Counted from the first letter of the stretch, positions 53,307 through 64,000 are shown. The stretch: DNA of 64,000 nt from Balanoglossus misakiensis (GCA_040954595.2 CM082588.2:3410001-3474000), one strand, 5' to 3'. Translations and numbers: made by a program. Notes: generated by a model not told the origin, from the sequence alone.

Positions 53307-54114
53307 TTTCGATTGGGAAAGGCCGTGGACTCACTCCCGATCGCCAACTACACCATGTACCAGCGTGGTTTTCAAGTCAACCTCATATGACCTTTCACCT
53401 TAGCGCACATTTGTTCGTGCTGCATTTACTCCAGTGTGTCACGGATAATGTGTTGGTTGCATTGGCAACCATGATGGAAGGGGGGTCCACTGTTCCACCC
53501 ACCAGCATTTCACTAGTATCTTCTCTATTTCTGGTAGGCCTACACAAGAATACAACCGCAGAGAAACGCTTATAGCACCGATGTTACATCACACACCAGT
53601 CATGATACATTAGCCTAGACCTATTGGCAAACTGTATGCTTACAAAGTTGGCAATTCCATCAGTTTATTTGACTTGAGTATTAAATCACACATCTCTGTT
53701 GCGCGTGGTACCATGGTGGTACAAACTACAGAAACGTATTACAGTTTTCACAGGGAACAGAGCTAGCTACTATGGGCGAGCGAGCCCATCGAAGTCCCAG
53801 CCTGAGTTCAATTCTGAGTTGTGGCTGACACGAAATGCATTGTTAGTTCAGTTGTATAAAGGGGTAGAGGGAGTCACTATTCCGTATTGTGATCGCCATT
53901 CATAGAAGTATTGTTACCCAGTGTCTCAGGTATTCCTCAAAAAAGAATGGACAAAGTGGGCGTACTGTATCCATGGCTACCAAATGTGCCTTTCAAAGTG
54001 AGGGCACAAGTCACAGTTATCATCAAAGGATCTTCGTGGTCAAAGGTTAACAAAGCACGTAGTAGGCCTACCAGTGAAAGTGATGAATAATTCAGTAGTT
54101 CGACACAGTTCAAT
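53307..54114. promoter_or_regulatory. divergent intergenic region between MRPS15 and the three-SH3 gene
   Basis: 808 bp separate the two start codons, which face away from each other, so both promoters must lie here. The arrangement fits a bidirectional promoter. It includes an inverted-repeat X-box-like site at 53,455-53,470. ORFs inside it (for example on the plus strand at 53,216-53,575) overlap MRPS15 exon 1 and look spurious. Confidence 0.6.
53455..53470. promoter_or_regulatory. inverted repeat resembling an RFX X-box
   Basis: GGTTGC and GCAACC form perfect 6-bp arms around ATTG. The 14-bp inner sequence has the length and outer bases of an X-box (GTTGCCATGGCAAC) with two central mismatches. 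It sits about 150 bp upstream of the MRPS15 start codon. Confidence 0.4.
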
Positions 54115-54166
54115 ATGGCGTTCCTTTGTAGGGCTCGGGTGTGGAAAGGAAAGAGAAGCAATAAGC
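54115..54166 (+). CDS. three-SH3 gene coding exon 1
   Basis: 52 nt encode MAFLCRARVWKGKRSNK plus one base, then donor GTACGT. It is too short to be found as an ORF. I chose it because of its phase-1 end, which matches exon 2, its good start context, and the MAFLC start remembered for fly Dlish. It is the least certain part of the model. Confidence 0.68.
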
Positions 54167-57100
54167 GTACGTATGAAGATTTTGATCTCTTATTTTAGTT
54201 TGTTCAGGCCTGAACCATAAAAGCGACCTGAGAGCAGTCTGATACTGTGGGTCACGTTTTAAGTGAGCTATATATAAGGCTAATGCTACATGGGACGGCT
54301 GTCACACACACGTATTGGTAATAGTATTGATTTTAAAGCGTTAAGTTCCAATACTAAAAGCGTAGAATGACCTGACGCATCACGCTGTATCTTCAGTGAA
54401 GAAGTTGACGTGGAGAGGCCTTCTTGTTTCGAGAGGAAACGGCAGTTCGCCTGGTCGAATATCTCACAGCGACCTCGCAGCGATTTTTGCCCTTCCTGTC
54501 AATTGTAACCGTACCGTTGACATGGAAGTGGGTACTCCAAGGCCATTGTCATGTATAAGCTTATGCCATATTACCAAACTCGCCATTTTCACCCCATTGA
54601 GTGCTTCAATTACTCTCCAGAACACAAAACAATGACAAGGTGGCAAGTTGTTACATGATACTATCGATTTTTCTCAGTTGTCATCTAACACCGTTAGGTG
54701 GCGCAGAGCAGAGATGCTCGTCTTTCTCTGTTGTGTACACCAAGATGTATTGGCCGGAACCAATAATCCAGTGATTGTTACAGTATGTGTTCGGACAAGA
54801 CTCCGAGCCGTAAATCATAATGAATTCCAACCGATGGGTAGACAGGACAAAGTAAATTGGCTACCCACGATTAATGTAAAAAATAAAAAAAGATGCGCGT
54901 TATAATTCTACATTTTAAAATTTTAAAAGTGACCACTTACGAGTTCTACTGAGGTATCTTAGAAAATACTTTGCATTAGGCAAAAAAAAAGAGTTTTGTT
55001 TTATAGCGAGGAAACTTTATTTTGATTTGAAGTCTGACGCGAATGTCAAATTTTCACTTGGGTGTTTAAAAAAAAGTAAACCGCGGATTTCTTCGAGGGT
55101 GTTCAGTTTTATGTCTTCCAGATGTCATTTTTCCATCTGAAACAACTTGAGGGCGACCTTCGCAGGGACTGAAAAACAACATAAAAAGACAAATTTTCAT
55201 CTTACAATCACTTTCTTTTTGGTCAAAGATGACTGAAAAAATAAAGCCCGGAAAACCTCAAATTCAAACCAAGTTCGTATCTGTTTTATATCAATTGGCA
55301 TGGCAACTGGGTAAGATTAATGGTTTGAATGTGGGTGTTCTTATTCACTCGACAAAGCTGCCCTCTGCGTGACCTTCTCGTTTGCGTTACATGACGCCAG
55401 TCTGTCTGGCAATGCACGTGTCCGGAGCTGCCAGAACCGAAGCAGATCAGTAACTCTAACTCTGCTAAAAATCGTGGTTATTGGCTGGATGGAAAATTCC
55501 CACGCCCGACTGCTATTCCTGAAGCCATGAATCTTATAGACGGGTCACCTAGAACACCGAGAAAAACAGAAAATGTTTATATTTTTCAGTTGGGCAAACA
55601 AAACACAAAAACGGTAGGCGTTGAGCTTTGACAACTACGCGGAATTTTCAGAATACATGTACACCAAGTGAGATAGGGATAACATATTTTCAGTTTCCCG
55701 ACTCGGAAGGTCAAAGTTTCAATGAAGATTCTGAAAGGACAATTTCAGCAAAAAACTCGATTTATGGCCGAAACCACGGTCCCAATGGAACAATCATCTT
55801 CCCTAATTTTAAGATAAACAAGTAAATTCCAGACCTCACAGAAATTGAGATAGATTTATATTGTCCAATTTATCGGGCTCTTCAAACTTTAACATTTTAT
55901 CGTATGATACTTATTGAGAGTATGGTGTTAGTTTAATTGTCACATTGATCATAATTAAACTTCATGATTCCCCTTTTTCGCATTGTGATGTTAGGGGGCG
56001 CATAGCAGACAGTGCTGAGTGTTGGACTGGTCCGCAGGCCAATTTTCTTGTAGCTTAGCGCAGCCAGCGGCAGACTGCGCTCATAGCAGTCCAATTTGTC
56101 TTCGCTTCATGTCAATTTTGTTTTATCTGTCCACACAGCCAAACGATTCACAAAGGATGCACTGTTTGGTCGGATCACGGGCAGTGACAGCGTTGATACC
56201 CTGGTTAAGGTCGGAATTAGCAAAGAACTGGGAATCGAGCCCCAGACCCGAATGAGAGTGCTGCATGACTTCACGCCATGTGTTGATGACGAACTTGCTG
56301 TCAAACGGGGAGACATCGTTCACGTTTTATACCAAGAAAATGACTGGGTGTACGTCATCAGTGACGACGGCAGGGAAGGGTTTATACCGTGTGCCTACTG
56401 CGTCCAACAACACGGCGAGCCGTCCACTCAAAGCAGACAGAACTTGAACGAGAGGCGGCGGACAGAACCAGAAATTCCCGAGGAACCAGAAGCAGCGAAT
56501 ACCGCCCTCCTGAGTCAGATAAATGACTTCACCCGACACACGTTTAGGAAGACCCCGGTTGGACAATATGTAGTTCTGTTCAATTTTATCGCCATGGACG
56601 AAAATGACGTCAGCGTCCAAAGAGGAGAATCGGTGACAGTGTTGAACCGAGATGACCCGGACTGGATCTGGGTGATGAAAGCTGATGGACGAGAAGGTTT
56701 TGTCCCGAGGAAATTTCTTGCCTCCGACATTTCCAGTGGTAAATATTCTTTCAAAAACTTTGTCCAATTCTCATTCGAAGTAAACCGAATGATCTCCCAC
56801 ACACAGTGATCTTCCAATATTCCAATATCGCTTCTTGAGTGACTGGAACTTTTCGATACCAGCAATGCGTTTCGCAACTGTACATGTGGTGATTTCTTTC
56901 AAATCGCGGGGTTTCATTACTAGTATATAGATGCTTTGCTGGTTACTACTGTGCAGTAATTTTCTGTATTGGATAAGGTTTGGAGTACATGTATTTTCTT
57001 GCCCCTTTTCTCAGTTGGTTATATCGACTTGGATGGTTTGTCGCTTTCGTCTGATTCATCAAGAGATGACACCGATAGATTGTACCACGGCACAGAACTG

Positions 57101-57417
57101 GTTGCGCTCTATGACTACCAGGTAAATCTGACAGCTTTAGATCTACTATACTGCGGTCTGTGATTTGCTGACGGATAGTGAGTGAATAATTCTTGTGACA
57201 GAACTCGAAAAAACTGAATGTTTAAAATGGTTGTGTTGTGGGTTTTTTGCAGGGAACAGCGTCAGACGATCTGACCATTTCTCGTGGTGAATTTCTAATC
57301 GTGGATCTCTCAAATCAACAGCAAGATGGATGGCTGTGGGCGTATTCACCTCGTACAAAGAAAGAAGGCTACATTCCTCGGACCTATGCGCGACCTCCCG
57401 CCACGACAGCCTTGTAG
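54115..57417 (+). CDS. three-SH3-domain adaptor, Dlish/Vamana-like, complete four-exon gene
   Basis: Drosophila Dlish is a three-SH3 cortical adaptor that binds Dachs and Fat and acts in growth and planar polarity signalling; the same role here is inferred. Exons 54,115-54,166, 56,139-56,738, 57,015-57,121 and 57,253-57,417 join to 924 nt, or 307 aa, with phases 1, 1 and 0 in register. SH3-1 spans residues 56-106 (VLHDF, NDWVYV, GFIPCAY), SH3-2 160-213 (VVLFNF, PDWIWV, GFVPRKF) and SH3-3 245-299 (VALYDY, DGWLWAY, GYIPRTY). The segment DSVDTLVKVGISKE before SH3-1 and the start MAFLC fit my recollection of Dlish. Cys5 near the N-terminus is a candidate palmitoylation site. The ATG has A at -3 and G at +4. 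An unrelated multi-SH3 adaptor is possible but less likely. Confidence 0.82.
54167..56138 (+). other. intron 1 of the three-SH3 gene
   Basis: About 2.0 kb bounded by GTACGT and TCCACACAG. I see no other exon in it; open frames such as 54,396-54,635 and 54,648-54,905 have no recognisable homology. Confidence 0.6.
56139..56738 (+). CDS. three-SH3 gene coding exon 2 (SH3-1 and SH3-2)
   Basis: 600 nt after acceptor TCCACACAG, ending at donor GTAAAT. Encodes residues 19-217: the pre-SH3 segment, the first SH3, a polar E/R-rich linker and the second SH3. The open frame runs upstream of the acceptor without conservation and continues past the donor for 23 codons. Confidence 0.93.
57015..57121 (+). 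CDS. three-SH3 gene coding exon 3 (linker and start of SH3-3)
   Basis: 107 nt after acceptor CCTTTTCTCAG, ending CAG|GTAAAT. Encodes GYIDLDGLSLSSDSSRDD, a serine/aspartate-rich linker, and ends at VALYDYQ, the first strand of the third SH3. Confidence 0.9.
57253..57417 (+). CDS. three-SH3 gene terminal exon (rest of SH3-3 and stop)
   Basis: After acceptor TTTTTTGCAG the frame encodes GTASDDLTISRGEFLIV, then WLWAY and EGYIPRTY, and stops with TAG soon after the domain. Confidence 0.93.
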   Translation, partial: GTASDDLTISRGEFLIVDLSNQQQDGWLWAYSPRTKKEGYIPRTYARPPATTAL

Positions 57418-58335
57418 TTCGGCTTCATTTTAATCACAAAGGCCATTTTTCCCGAAGTGTTAAGTGGAACGGGACGTGAACTTACAGCTGCAGGTCCATT
57501 TTTTGCTATTCAGAGTTTACCGAACAAGTGGCGTCTGCAACTTGCAAACAGGGTTCACCAACCAACAACTCAGTTTTCTGGACTGTGTCGATCTATCGCC
57601 ACGACTCCTCAAACCAGTGCACCACCTGAAAACAAACACCAGTGCTAAATCAAACACGCCATTTACAGTACTGTCATATCAAAACAAAACACATTGAATA
57701 CTATTCATAACTTATTTTTACCCCATGGAGAACTTCGTCGTGCTAAAGTACAGTTGATCAGCTACCGACACAATCAGAAACCAGTTTAACTTATATGTCG
57801 CCGAATAGACCAAATCATTTGCAAATATCGCAGTTTACGTATATACTTAATATTTCCTTCACGCAGATTTAACTTTCACTTGCCAGTGCGCTGAAATATT
57901 GTATAATTAGTGTCGTACTTAATTGACTTGACAATCTGCCAATCGTGTAATTACTAATCAGCTCATCGAGCGATATGAGGTAGAACTAAAAGAGCGATTA
58001 TTTTGTTACTAATTTCCGATATGCACAATTTTTATTCATATGTATTTAGTGGGATGGGAAGTTGTAACAGTTACCAAAGTGGCCATGCTTCGACATATAT
58101 GTTTCTATGAGCTACTGTACGTGCCTTTATGAAAATATTATGCGCTTCTAACTTCGACAAATCCTAAAGAACAGTCCGCTGTCGCATCGATGTGATTATA
58201 CAGGAGGATCATCACGTCCCTTGTCAGTCTTGCCCATAACGCCCTCTTTCGGCCACTTAAAGCGAAAACGTTAAACAACTCAGGCATTTCAAATCTATAA
58301 CAAGATTACCGTGTACTTAAATTGCACTTTATTGC

Positions 58336-58341
58336 AATAAA
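58336..58341 (+). other. candidate polyadenylation signal (AATAAA) of the three-SH3 gene
   Basis: AATAAA about 0.92 kb after the stop, in a local palindrome (TTTATTGCAATAAA) that also gives the signal on the opposite strand. Confidence 0.45.
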
Positions 58342-59260
58342 CTGTACTTAATTTTTAAACATAACAGTGGACTTTTTTCTTGTGAAGCCTTGTTTTTTTT
58401 CTCCATGAAATGCTTCCACCGTTGACCGAAAGATGTAAAAATCAGTCGGAATACAACAGCGATACTACCCCTGGATTCGCGTGGCCATGGACACCTGTAG
58501 CTGTGTGAGTTACACGAGCGCCCCCTAACAGAGAAACCTTGTAATGACATAATGTTTTCTGTGAACGTGACGGGTTTTTATGTGTCAAGGCTTGCATGTC
58601 TGTGTAAAAATTATCCGTGTATTATAACTGACCTGTCATTGTTCTATTACTTACGGGCTTGTACAGCTTTTCATTTCAAATATTCCACTTTTCACATACT
58701 GTAAATGCATTAACGTTTCACTGGGTTTTTATTTCAGTATTTTCCCTGATCTACTGATATAATAATCATGCTAATTTCATGCATCTTGTGACTGTAGTAG
58801 ATTCGTTTGCAATTTTACGATCTGAGAACAAAATACGCTTTCGCAAATAGCTTCATCGCAAAGCTGCATACTTGTATGCCATCATTTTTTATAATATCCT
58901 GTCTCAAGGGAATAAAACTGGTGAGTGCTGGTTTTATTGCAGCATCTGCACGATGTGGTTCCAGGCATGCGATGGAATTACTGCAGACATGTCCGGCAGC
59001 TGCGCGTATGATTCACTTGGAGTAAATGCAATCAGATTGGTTTGATAAGACAAGTCGAGGCATACGTTCAAAACGTTGCGAAAGGTTACGGACTATATGG
59101 AGAACAGATCAATTAGTTAATTGATTTGTCTATTTAACTATACTAAGAACACCAGGAACAAATAGGCTAATCCATGTATAGTGTTCTGCTCAATGCAAAT
59201 ATGTTTATTGAAGCAAAGATAATGTCTCATTAGACTGTATTACCATATGTTACGATTTAT

Positions 59261-59280
59261 TACGATTTATTCACAAATGT
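59261..59280. repeat. 10-bp perfect tandem duplication (TACGATTTAT x2)
   Basis: Two adjacent identical copies, upstream of afadin exon 1. Confidence 0.9.
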
Positions 59281-59678
59281 GTGAGAGAATCTCTGTATAG
59301 GCGTAATTTATTTTATTGGGCGGCACCTACTGGGGCAGCCATGTCTCATGCATGTGTAACATTCTCAGTTTTTGTCTCTCTCATTTATAATTTTAGTGAT
59401 CACAATTTTTGTGGAGTGATTGCGGAGTAATTTTACGCGTCAGAGGCGTGCGGTCGCCCACGATCATTTCATTCAAACTGTTGATCATAGTCGGTACTTT
59501 TATTTGCACGATCACATGCTGTCTTGCGTGTGTTTGAATCGCCCACGCTTTCTGTGGAGGCATGTGTGAGTATGGAGAAGATTCTCCTTGGCTGTGGTTT
59601 CAAACATTAGGGTCTTATGTCTCACATATTCTTTTGGTATGCCATTTGTGATTTGGATATCACATCTTGTCGCGGTTG

Positions 59679-59698
59679 TACTACTACTACTACTACTA
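59679..59698. repeat. (TAC)n microsatellite
   Basis: Six uninterrupted TAC units plus TA, about 0.6 kb upstream of the afadin start codon. Confidence 0.9.
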
Positions 59699-60264
59699 GA
59701 AGATAAACTCATGAACGTCATGGGACAGTTTCTAATTCTTTCGACCATGGTAACGCCATGTTCCGACAAAGTCGCGAAATCTCTTTCCTCTTCATTCTCA
59801 CCTGTTTCATGTACTTGGAATTGGACTTAAACTTTTTGCTTTACTTTTCCATCGTGAGTTTACTAGTAGTTCAGTACGACCTTTGAGTACATATACGTCA
59901 TGTCTGACATGTACGATAAGATAGGAAGTGAGTGTGCCCACATCCCGCCAAATACAGACTTATTTTAAGTGCGTAAACTCCAGTTTATCATAGCCCCATT
60001 GTTCATTGTGCAGTTAAACTGGCACAAACTCCTTTGTTAACAGTAATCAATTTGCATATGAAATGCACAACTCAAAGACATTACTGAGCATGCGCTCTCA
60101 AATTTGAGTTATTTTTAGGGCGGTTTACTGAGCTCGATGACGCCTAGTCCGTGTCAATGTAGAAATTACTACGAACATTACTCACAGTATTGAAGTTTAA
60201 AACAAGGCCTAGCTACATGGGAAACTGATCTCCACAAAGCTCACTTTCTTACCCTTGGAATATA

Positions 60265-60375
60265 ATGGATTTAAACCAACGGAATCTCGAAGCGGAGAGA
60301 GAGGACCTCGCTCGGACGATAGCGGAATGGAATGCCAACAGATTGGATCTTTTTGAACTTAGCGCACCCAACGAG
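60265..60375 (+). CDS. AFDN: afadin (AFDN/canoe), first coding exon (partial gene)
   Basis: Afadin is a large scaffold with Ras-associating, FHA, DIL and PDZ domains. It binds nectins, Rap1 and F-actin at adherens junctions; the fly orthologue is canoe. The exon encodes 37 residues, MDLNQRNLEAEREDLAR followed by AEWNANRLDLFELSAPNE, closely matching the human N-terminus (HHWNANRLDLFEISQPTE), which precedes the first Ras-associating domain. It ends GAG|GTAAGA in phase 0. The ATG has A at -3 and G at +4. Human afadin continues with DLEFHG; no exon encoding this was found before the window ends, so the rest of the gene lies to the right. Confidence 0.92.
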
Positions 60376-63300
60376 GTAAGAGTTGCGTCTACGTTGGGTA
60401 TTTCCCGAGCGTGATTGTCTGGTTTTATAGGTTCAATCCTAGCACCGTGTTGTTTATTTTCATGCTGGGGTATTCTTTCCTGAAAGTGACATTTAAAACG
60501 ATGTTTTCGAGTCGTTTGAAACTAACTCTGTAGGGGTGGCGTACTACAAGATGGCGACTGCGCCCGCATATGTATGTATCGTGTATATACAAAACTGGTA
60601 GTCGACGAGGCCCTACCCAGTTGGGATTAATCTGGGATGATACCTTACGCAAGTACTCCATGTCAAGTTATCTCGATATCAAAATATCCGCAAGCAATGC
60701 AGCATGGCAAAATGCAGGCCCTTTGTGATGTATGAAAACTTTAAATAGTATTAAAAACGATAAAAAATGTCGGAAGTCGTAGCCTTGAGTTGACGTGGCC
60801 CGTCAACCACTGAACCAATGAAGGTGATAACATAGCGTGTTATTCAAAGGGACGCCGACCGTGTGACTGTGCTTGTAGCTTTTGTGGGCTTCAGTAGATC
60901 ATCTGCTCGATCATTAGCGATTTCACGACTCTGTTAAAACTAAAATTACTACCTTGGCACTTCGCTTTCTGTGACAATATTATGAAACGAGATATCACCT
61001 CAGAGGTGATGTCGATTTCATACCGGTATTGCTAGAAATGTGTTGATCGCAATGGCGATCGTTGTCCCCGTCGTAGTGAATGTAAGGTAAAGGTTTATTT
61101 TTAAGTCAGCTTTGATGACCGTTCGATAAGTACACGGCACCATACAATCGATGTTCAATATTTTGCACAGGTGAGCAGGCATCATTAGTCCAGGAAACCC
61201 ACACAGTGACGCGTTGACGAATGACTCACTTAAATACTTCGGCTCGTCATCGAGGGTGGAGTCAGGCCACCCCCTTGAATTCTCCAAATATTATTTCACC
61301 GTGTTTACCTGCCAGGCACACTCAACCTATCACATTTGTGCCAGGGTCATCGCAGCACACGCCACAGGAAGTGCCTTATAAATAATAGCCACTGTTCAAC
61401 TTGTAAAATTTAGTATCGATGACGGATGTGTTACACTATGAGGAAGTTATTGGGAAAGCGGAAACGCCTCTGCCTTGGGTTTTGTATGCTATTGATTTTC
61501 ATCACAATTGTTTACATTTGAGCATATTCTGGAACAGGTGGTTTAGGGGAAGGACTGATGTCAGTCATTGTTTACTCAAGATAATAAATAACCAGAAGTT
61601 CCTGCCATATATAGACAAAATTGCACCCAATTCTGATTGCATTATAAGGTCACATCTGTGAATGATTTTGTATGTCTGTATGTCGGTCAGGTCAAAATTT
61701 ACAATATCATGAATCGATATGTAATACCTGTTAATGTTTACAATCAGACTAAGGATTTGATAACAGAAGAATTGCATTTATCGCATGTTGGATTTTACAA
61801 ACCATGACGTCCCAAGACAGCTTTCCAGAGCACTGTGCCAATATGTGCCTTATCTTGCAGCAAGTCGAGTGTGAAGTAATGGGGTCTATGACAGCCAGAG
61901 TGTATAAACTGTTGTTTGACATCGATTCCCGTAAGTCAGTTCCTAGCTGTTTGTTCTTCAGACATTACTTTCAGACATTACTAAATTATACGGTAACCTT
62001 GGTGTGTGCACATCAATTAAACTTTCGAGACTCGCTGTGAAGGAGACAGGGTTTTTGTCAACGTCTGCGCTAAAGCAACTCAGCTGCGTAAGTTTATTAT
62101 TTGGAATGATGTTAATGCCCTGAGAAGTGTTTGATATCCATTCCCATAAACCAGTTCCCAGTAGTGTTCTGTTCAAACAATACATTGAAATTACTCTGTA
62201 GCCTTGGTGTAGTTATCAATGTAACTTTCAAGGCTATAGTATTAAGATGGGAGAGTGTTGAAGGGTCTCAGTTGTATGATTTTATTTTGGGGAATTATTT
62301 TAATGCACAGGGGAGACAAGTTCAAATAGGAGTATTAGATTAGTTATTCCAATAGCACTAAGTACAATGTACATCACATGTAATGGTTATAAGCAAGGAA
62401 TCTCTTCTCTGTTGTGTGTGTTAGTGGCAAGGTGGTGAACATTACTGGCCTATCCCTGATAAAGTAATCAAAACATTTTGACTTGCACCGACAATTTTAT
62501 TTGTCAGGGTGACAGTAATCCCAGCATAAACACTGCATAGAGCTGCTCACAAGACGCTGGGCACTGTTCAACCAAGTGTGGGTCTAGTAATGATAAAAGA
62601 AGCTCTTACATCTCACACTATGCATCGTCAAATTTGCATGAGTTGTCTGAAAATTTTATGAGGTGAACGTGGACAGGGCACTTGTCATTCAAAAAATGCT
62701 GGTATCTATTTTTATATACATGATTAATTGGCAATTCCAATGAATTTATCACATAATATATATCTATTGTGTCTGATGATTTCATTGAGCCTCAAAGAGT
62801 AGCAAATATATTATGCTCGACGTTCTATTATCAAAGCTAGTCTTGATATTTTGATAGTGTGAAAAGAAATATTTGCAGACCCGGACCAGGCGTAGAACAT
62901 GTTTTGCCTACTTTCCTGCAAAACAAAGACGATATTCAGGAATCGTATTCTCTCCCAAACATGTCGCGACAGGGCAGCCAGGTCAGCAACACAGGGAATG
63001 TTGACTTTGCCAACTTAACTGTGACCTTGCGTGGGAAAAGGTCAACTGGGGCGTGTCTGGGTGATACCGGTTATGCAAATTACACCCTGGACCCCGGTAC
63101 AACCGATTGACACTGGTTGACCCTGTAGATAGACACACATGCATGAATTGTGTGTAACAGAATTTCTTGTAAATGTGAAACATTTGCCTGAATTTCTCAT
63201 TTTTACCTCAGTTTTGTTATTGGTAAATTGAACCCTAGACTGCTATGTAAATATTTGGCGAGTGTGACTAGACATGACAGTTATGTGATTAGGCTAGTAA

Positions 63301-64000
63301 TGTGGCATAAATTATCACAGAAATGCAAGATGTGAATGAAATTTTACATTACAAATTATTAAACTAAAGTTCTTAGAGTGCTAAGGATGCATATTTTCTG
63401 AAATATACAGAGTGCAGCTTTGCTTTGAGATTCAAGGAGTAGAAAGTAGGTCCATCAAAATGTTTATTTCTTCTAATTTAGCAGGCTAATTAATTTAATT
63501 AGTGAATCAACATGCTATATCTGTTGTAATCAGAAAATCAATAAATAACTTGCATGCTTCCCTGAAGTGTTCAAAGGGACAGTCACCATCTTCTACGTGT
63601 TTATGACCATTTGCATCTAACAGTGTGGTACTGGTAAATTTGCCAGTCATATATCATTAAGTTTATTGTGTCAAATACCAAGTGCAAAATTGTGACTGGG
63701 CGCACCTCAATAGTATGTGCTGGTATGCCAGTCTTTTTGAAATTTTCATCTACTGTACACAAACTTTATAGCGTGTGCTTAAGATTCCTTCGTCTCCGGG
63801 CATACCTCTCAACCCCCATACCGTGTGTGGTGTTGAGGAAAAATGACCCAGTATAATCATGTAGATGCCATCTCTGCTGTGCAACTGAAGCAGTTGTGAA
63901 CACCATGTAATGATCGTCAAGGACCTTTCTGCCTACATGTACGTTCACTTGTTGTGCTCTTGTCAGAGACTTTTGCTCTTCATGAAATTGACCAATCAGA
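60376..64000 (+). other. AFDN: afadin intron 1 (5' part)
   Basis: Begins at the exon 1 donor and runs to the window edge, at least 3.6 kb. It contains a YY1-like AAGATGGCGAC soon after the donor, a two-copy tandem duplication of about 215 bp, and one weak exon-like segment at 62,879-62,981. CpG is sparse, by hand count about 4 in 300 bp at 62.4-62.7 kb. Confidence 0.7.
61913..62320. repeat. diverged tandem duplication, unit about 215 bp
   Basis: Copy A (61,913 to about 62,127) and copy B (62,128 to about 62,320) align along their length. Both begin TGTTTGAYATC-ATTCCCRTAA, then share CAGTTCC, CCTTGGTGT, ATCAAT and AACTTTC blocks, and end in an AT-rich segment with TTAATGC. They are clearly diverged. 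Both copies can be read as FDI-S-K-VPS, but copy B has an in-frame stop, so coding is unlikely. Confidence 0.7.

Larger units (their letters stand above)
57418..60264. other. 3' UTR of the SH3 gene and intergenic DNA before afadin
   Basis: A canonical AATAAA at 58,336-58,341 is the first clear poly(A) signal I see on the plus strand after the stop, implying a 3' UTR of roughly 0.9 kb. The rest contains a 10-bp tandem repeat and a TAC microsatellite, then the presumptive afadin promoter and 5' UTR. No other gene is recognised. Confidence 0.5.

Noticed and set aside
57976-57983. let-7 seed TGAGGTAG
   Set aside because: The match stops after 8 nt and no hairpin partner is visible.
63120-63130. 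miR-10-like ACCCTGTAGAT
   Set aside because: Bases after the eleventh differ from miR-10 and no precursor stem is seen.

Overview
This is a eukaryotic (bilaterian animal) genomic window. Four protein-coding loci are recognisable by conserved protein sequence split by GT..AG introns. There are no operons, ribosome binding sites, CRISPR arrays, prophages or bacterial genes. I read the organism as a marine-type invertebrate, possibly an invertebrate deuterostome such as a hemichordate or amphioxus, but the sequence does not prove it. The supports are compact introns in housekeeping genes, no vertebrate-wide CpG depletion, and a Dlish-like three-SH3 gene that I know best from invertebrates.

Layout. 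(1) 1-34,197: about 34 kb with no coding exon I can identify. It lies 3' of the sim start exon on the minus strand and is best read as sim intron 1, possibly plus more of the locus. (2) 34,198-34,372 (-): the bHLH start exon of single-minded (sim), which ends on a perfect splice donor. Just upstream of the ATG is a polypyrimidine tract plus AG that looks like a 3' splice site. (3) 34,383-51,431: about 17 kb of sim upstream DNA with no recognised gene. It holds a CpG island near 40.1-40.3 kb, a G-quadruplex motif, hairpins and a two-part direct repeat. (4) 51,572-53,306 (-): a complete six-exon mitochondrial ribosomal protein uS15m gene (MRPS15), with all phases in register for 252 aa. (5) 54,115-57,417 (+): a complete four-exon adaptor with three SH3 domains, 307 aa, resembling Drosophila Dlish/Vamana (CG10933). 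It is head-to-head with MRPS15 across about 0.8 kb. (6) 60,265-60,375 (+): the first coding exon of afadin (AFDN/canoe). The rest of the window is its first intron, which contains a diverged tandem duplication of about 215 bp.

The genes do not form one pathway. Sim is a developmental bHLH-PAS transcription factor, uS15m belongs to the mitochondrial small ribosomal subunit, the SH3 protein is a likely cortical adaptor of Fat/Hippo-type signalling, and afadin links nectins to actin at adherens junctions. The last two both act at the cell cortex, but their proximity alone is not evidence of cooperation. I found no new multi-gene system. The most useful results are the complete gene models and the contrast between a CpG-rich, gene-poor sim domain and CpG-poor housekeeping DNA on the right. 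Long open frames elsewhere look like chance ORFs; many begin at GTG, TTG or CTG and match no family I recognise.
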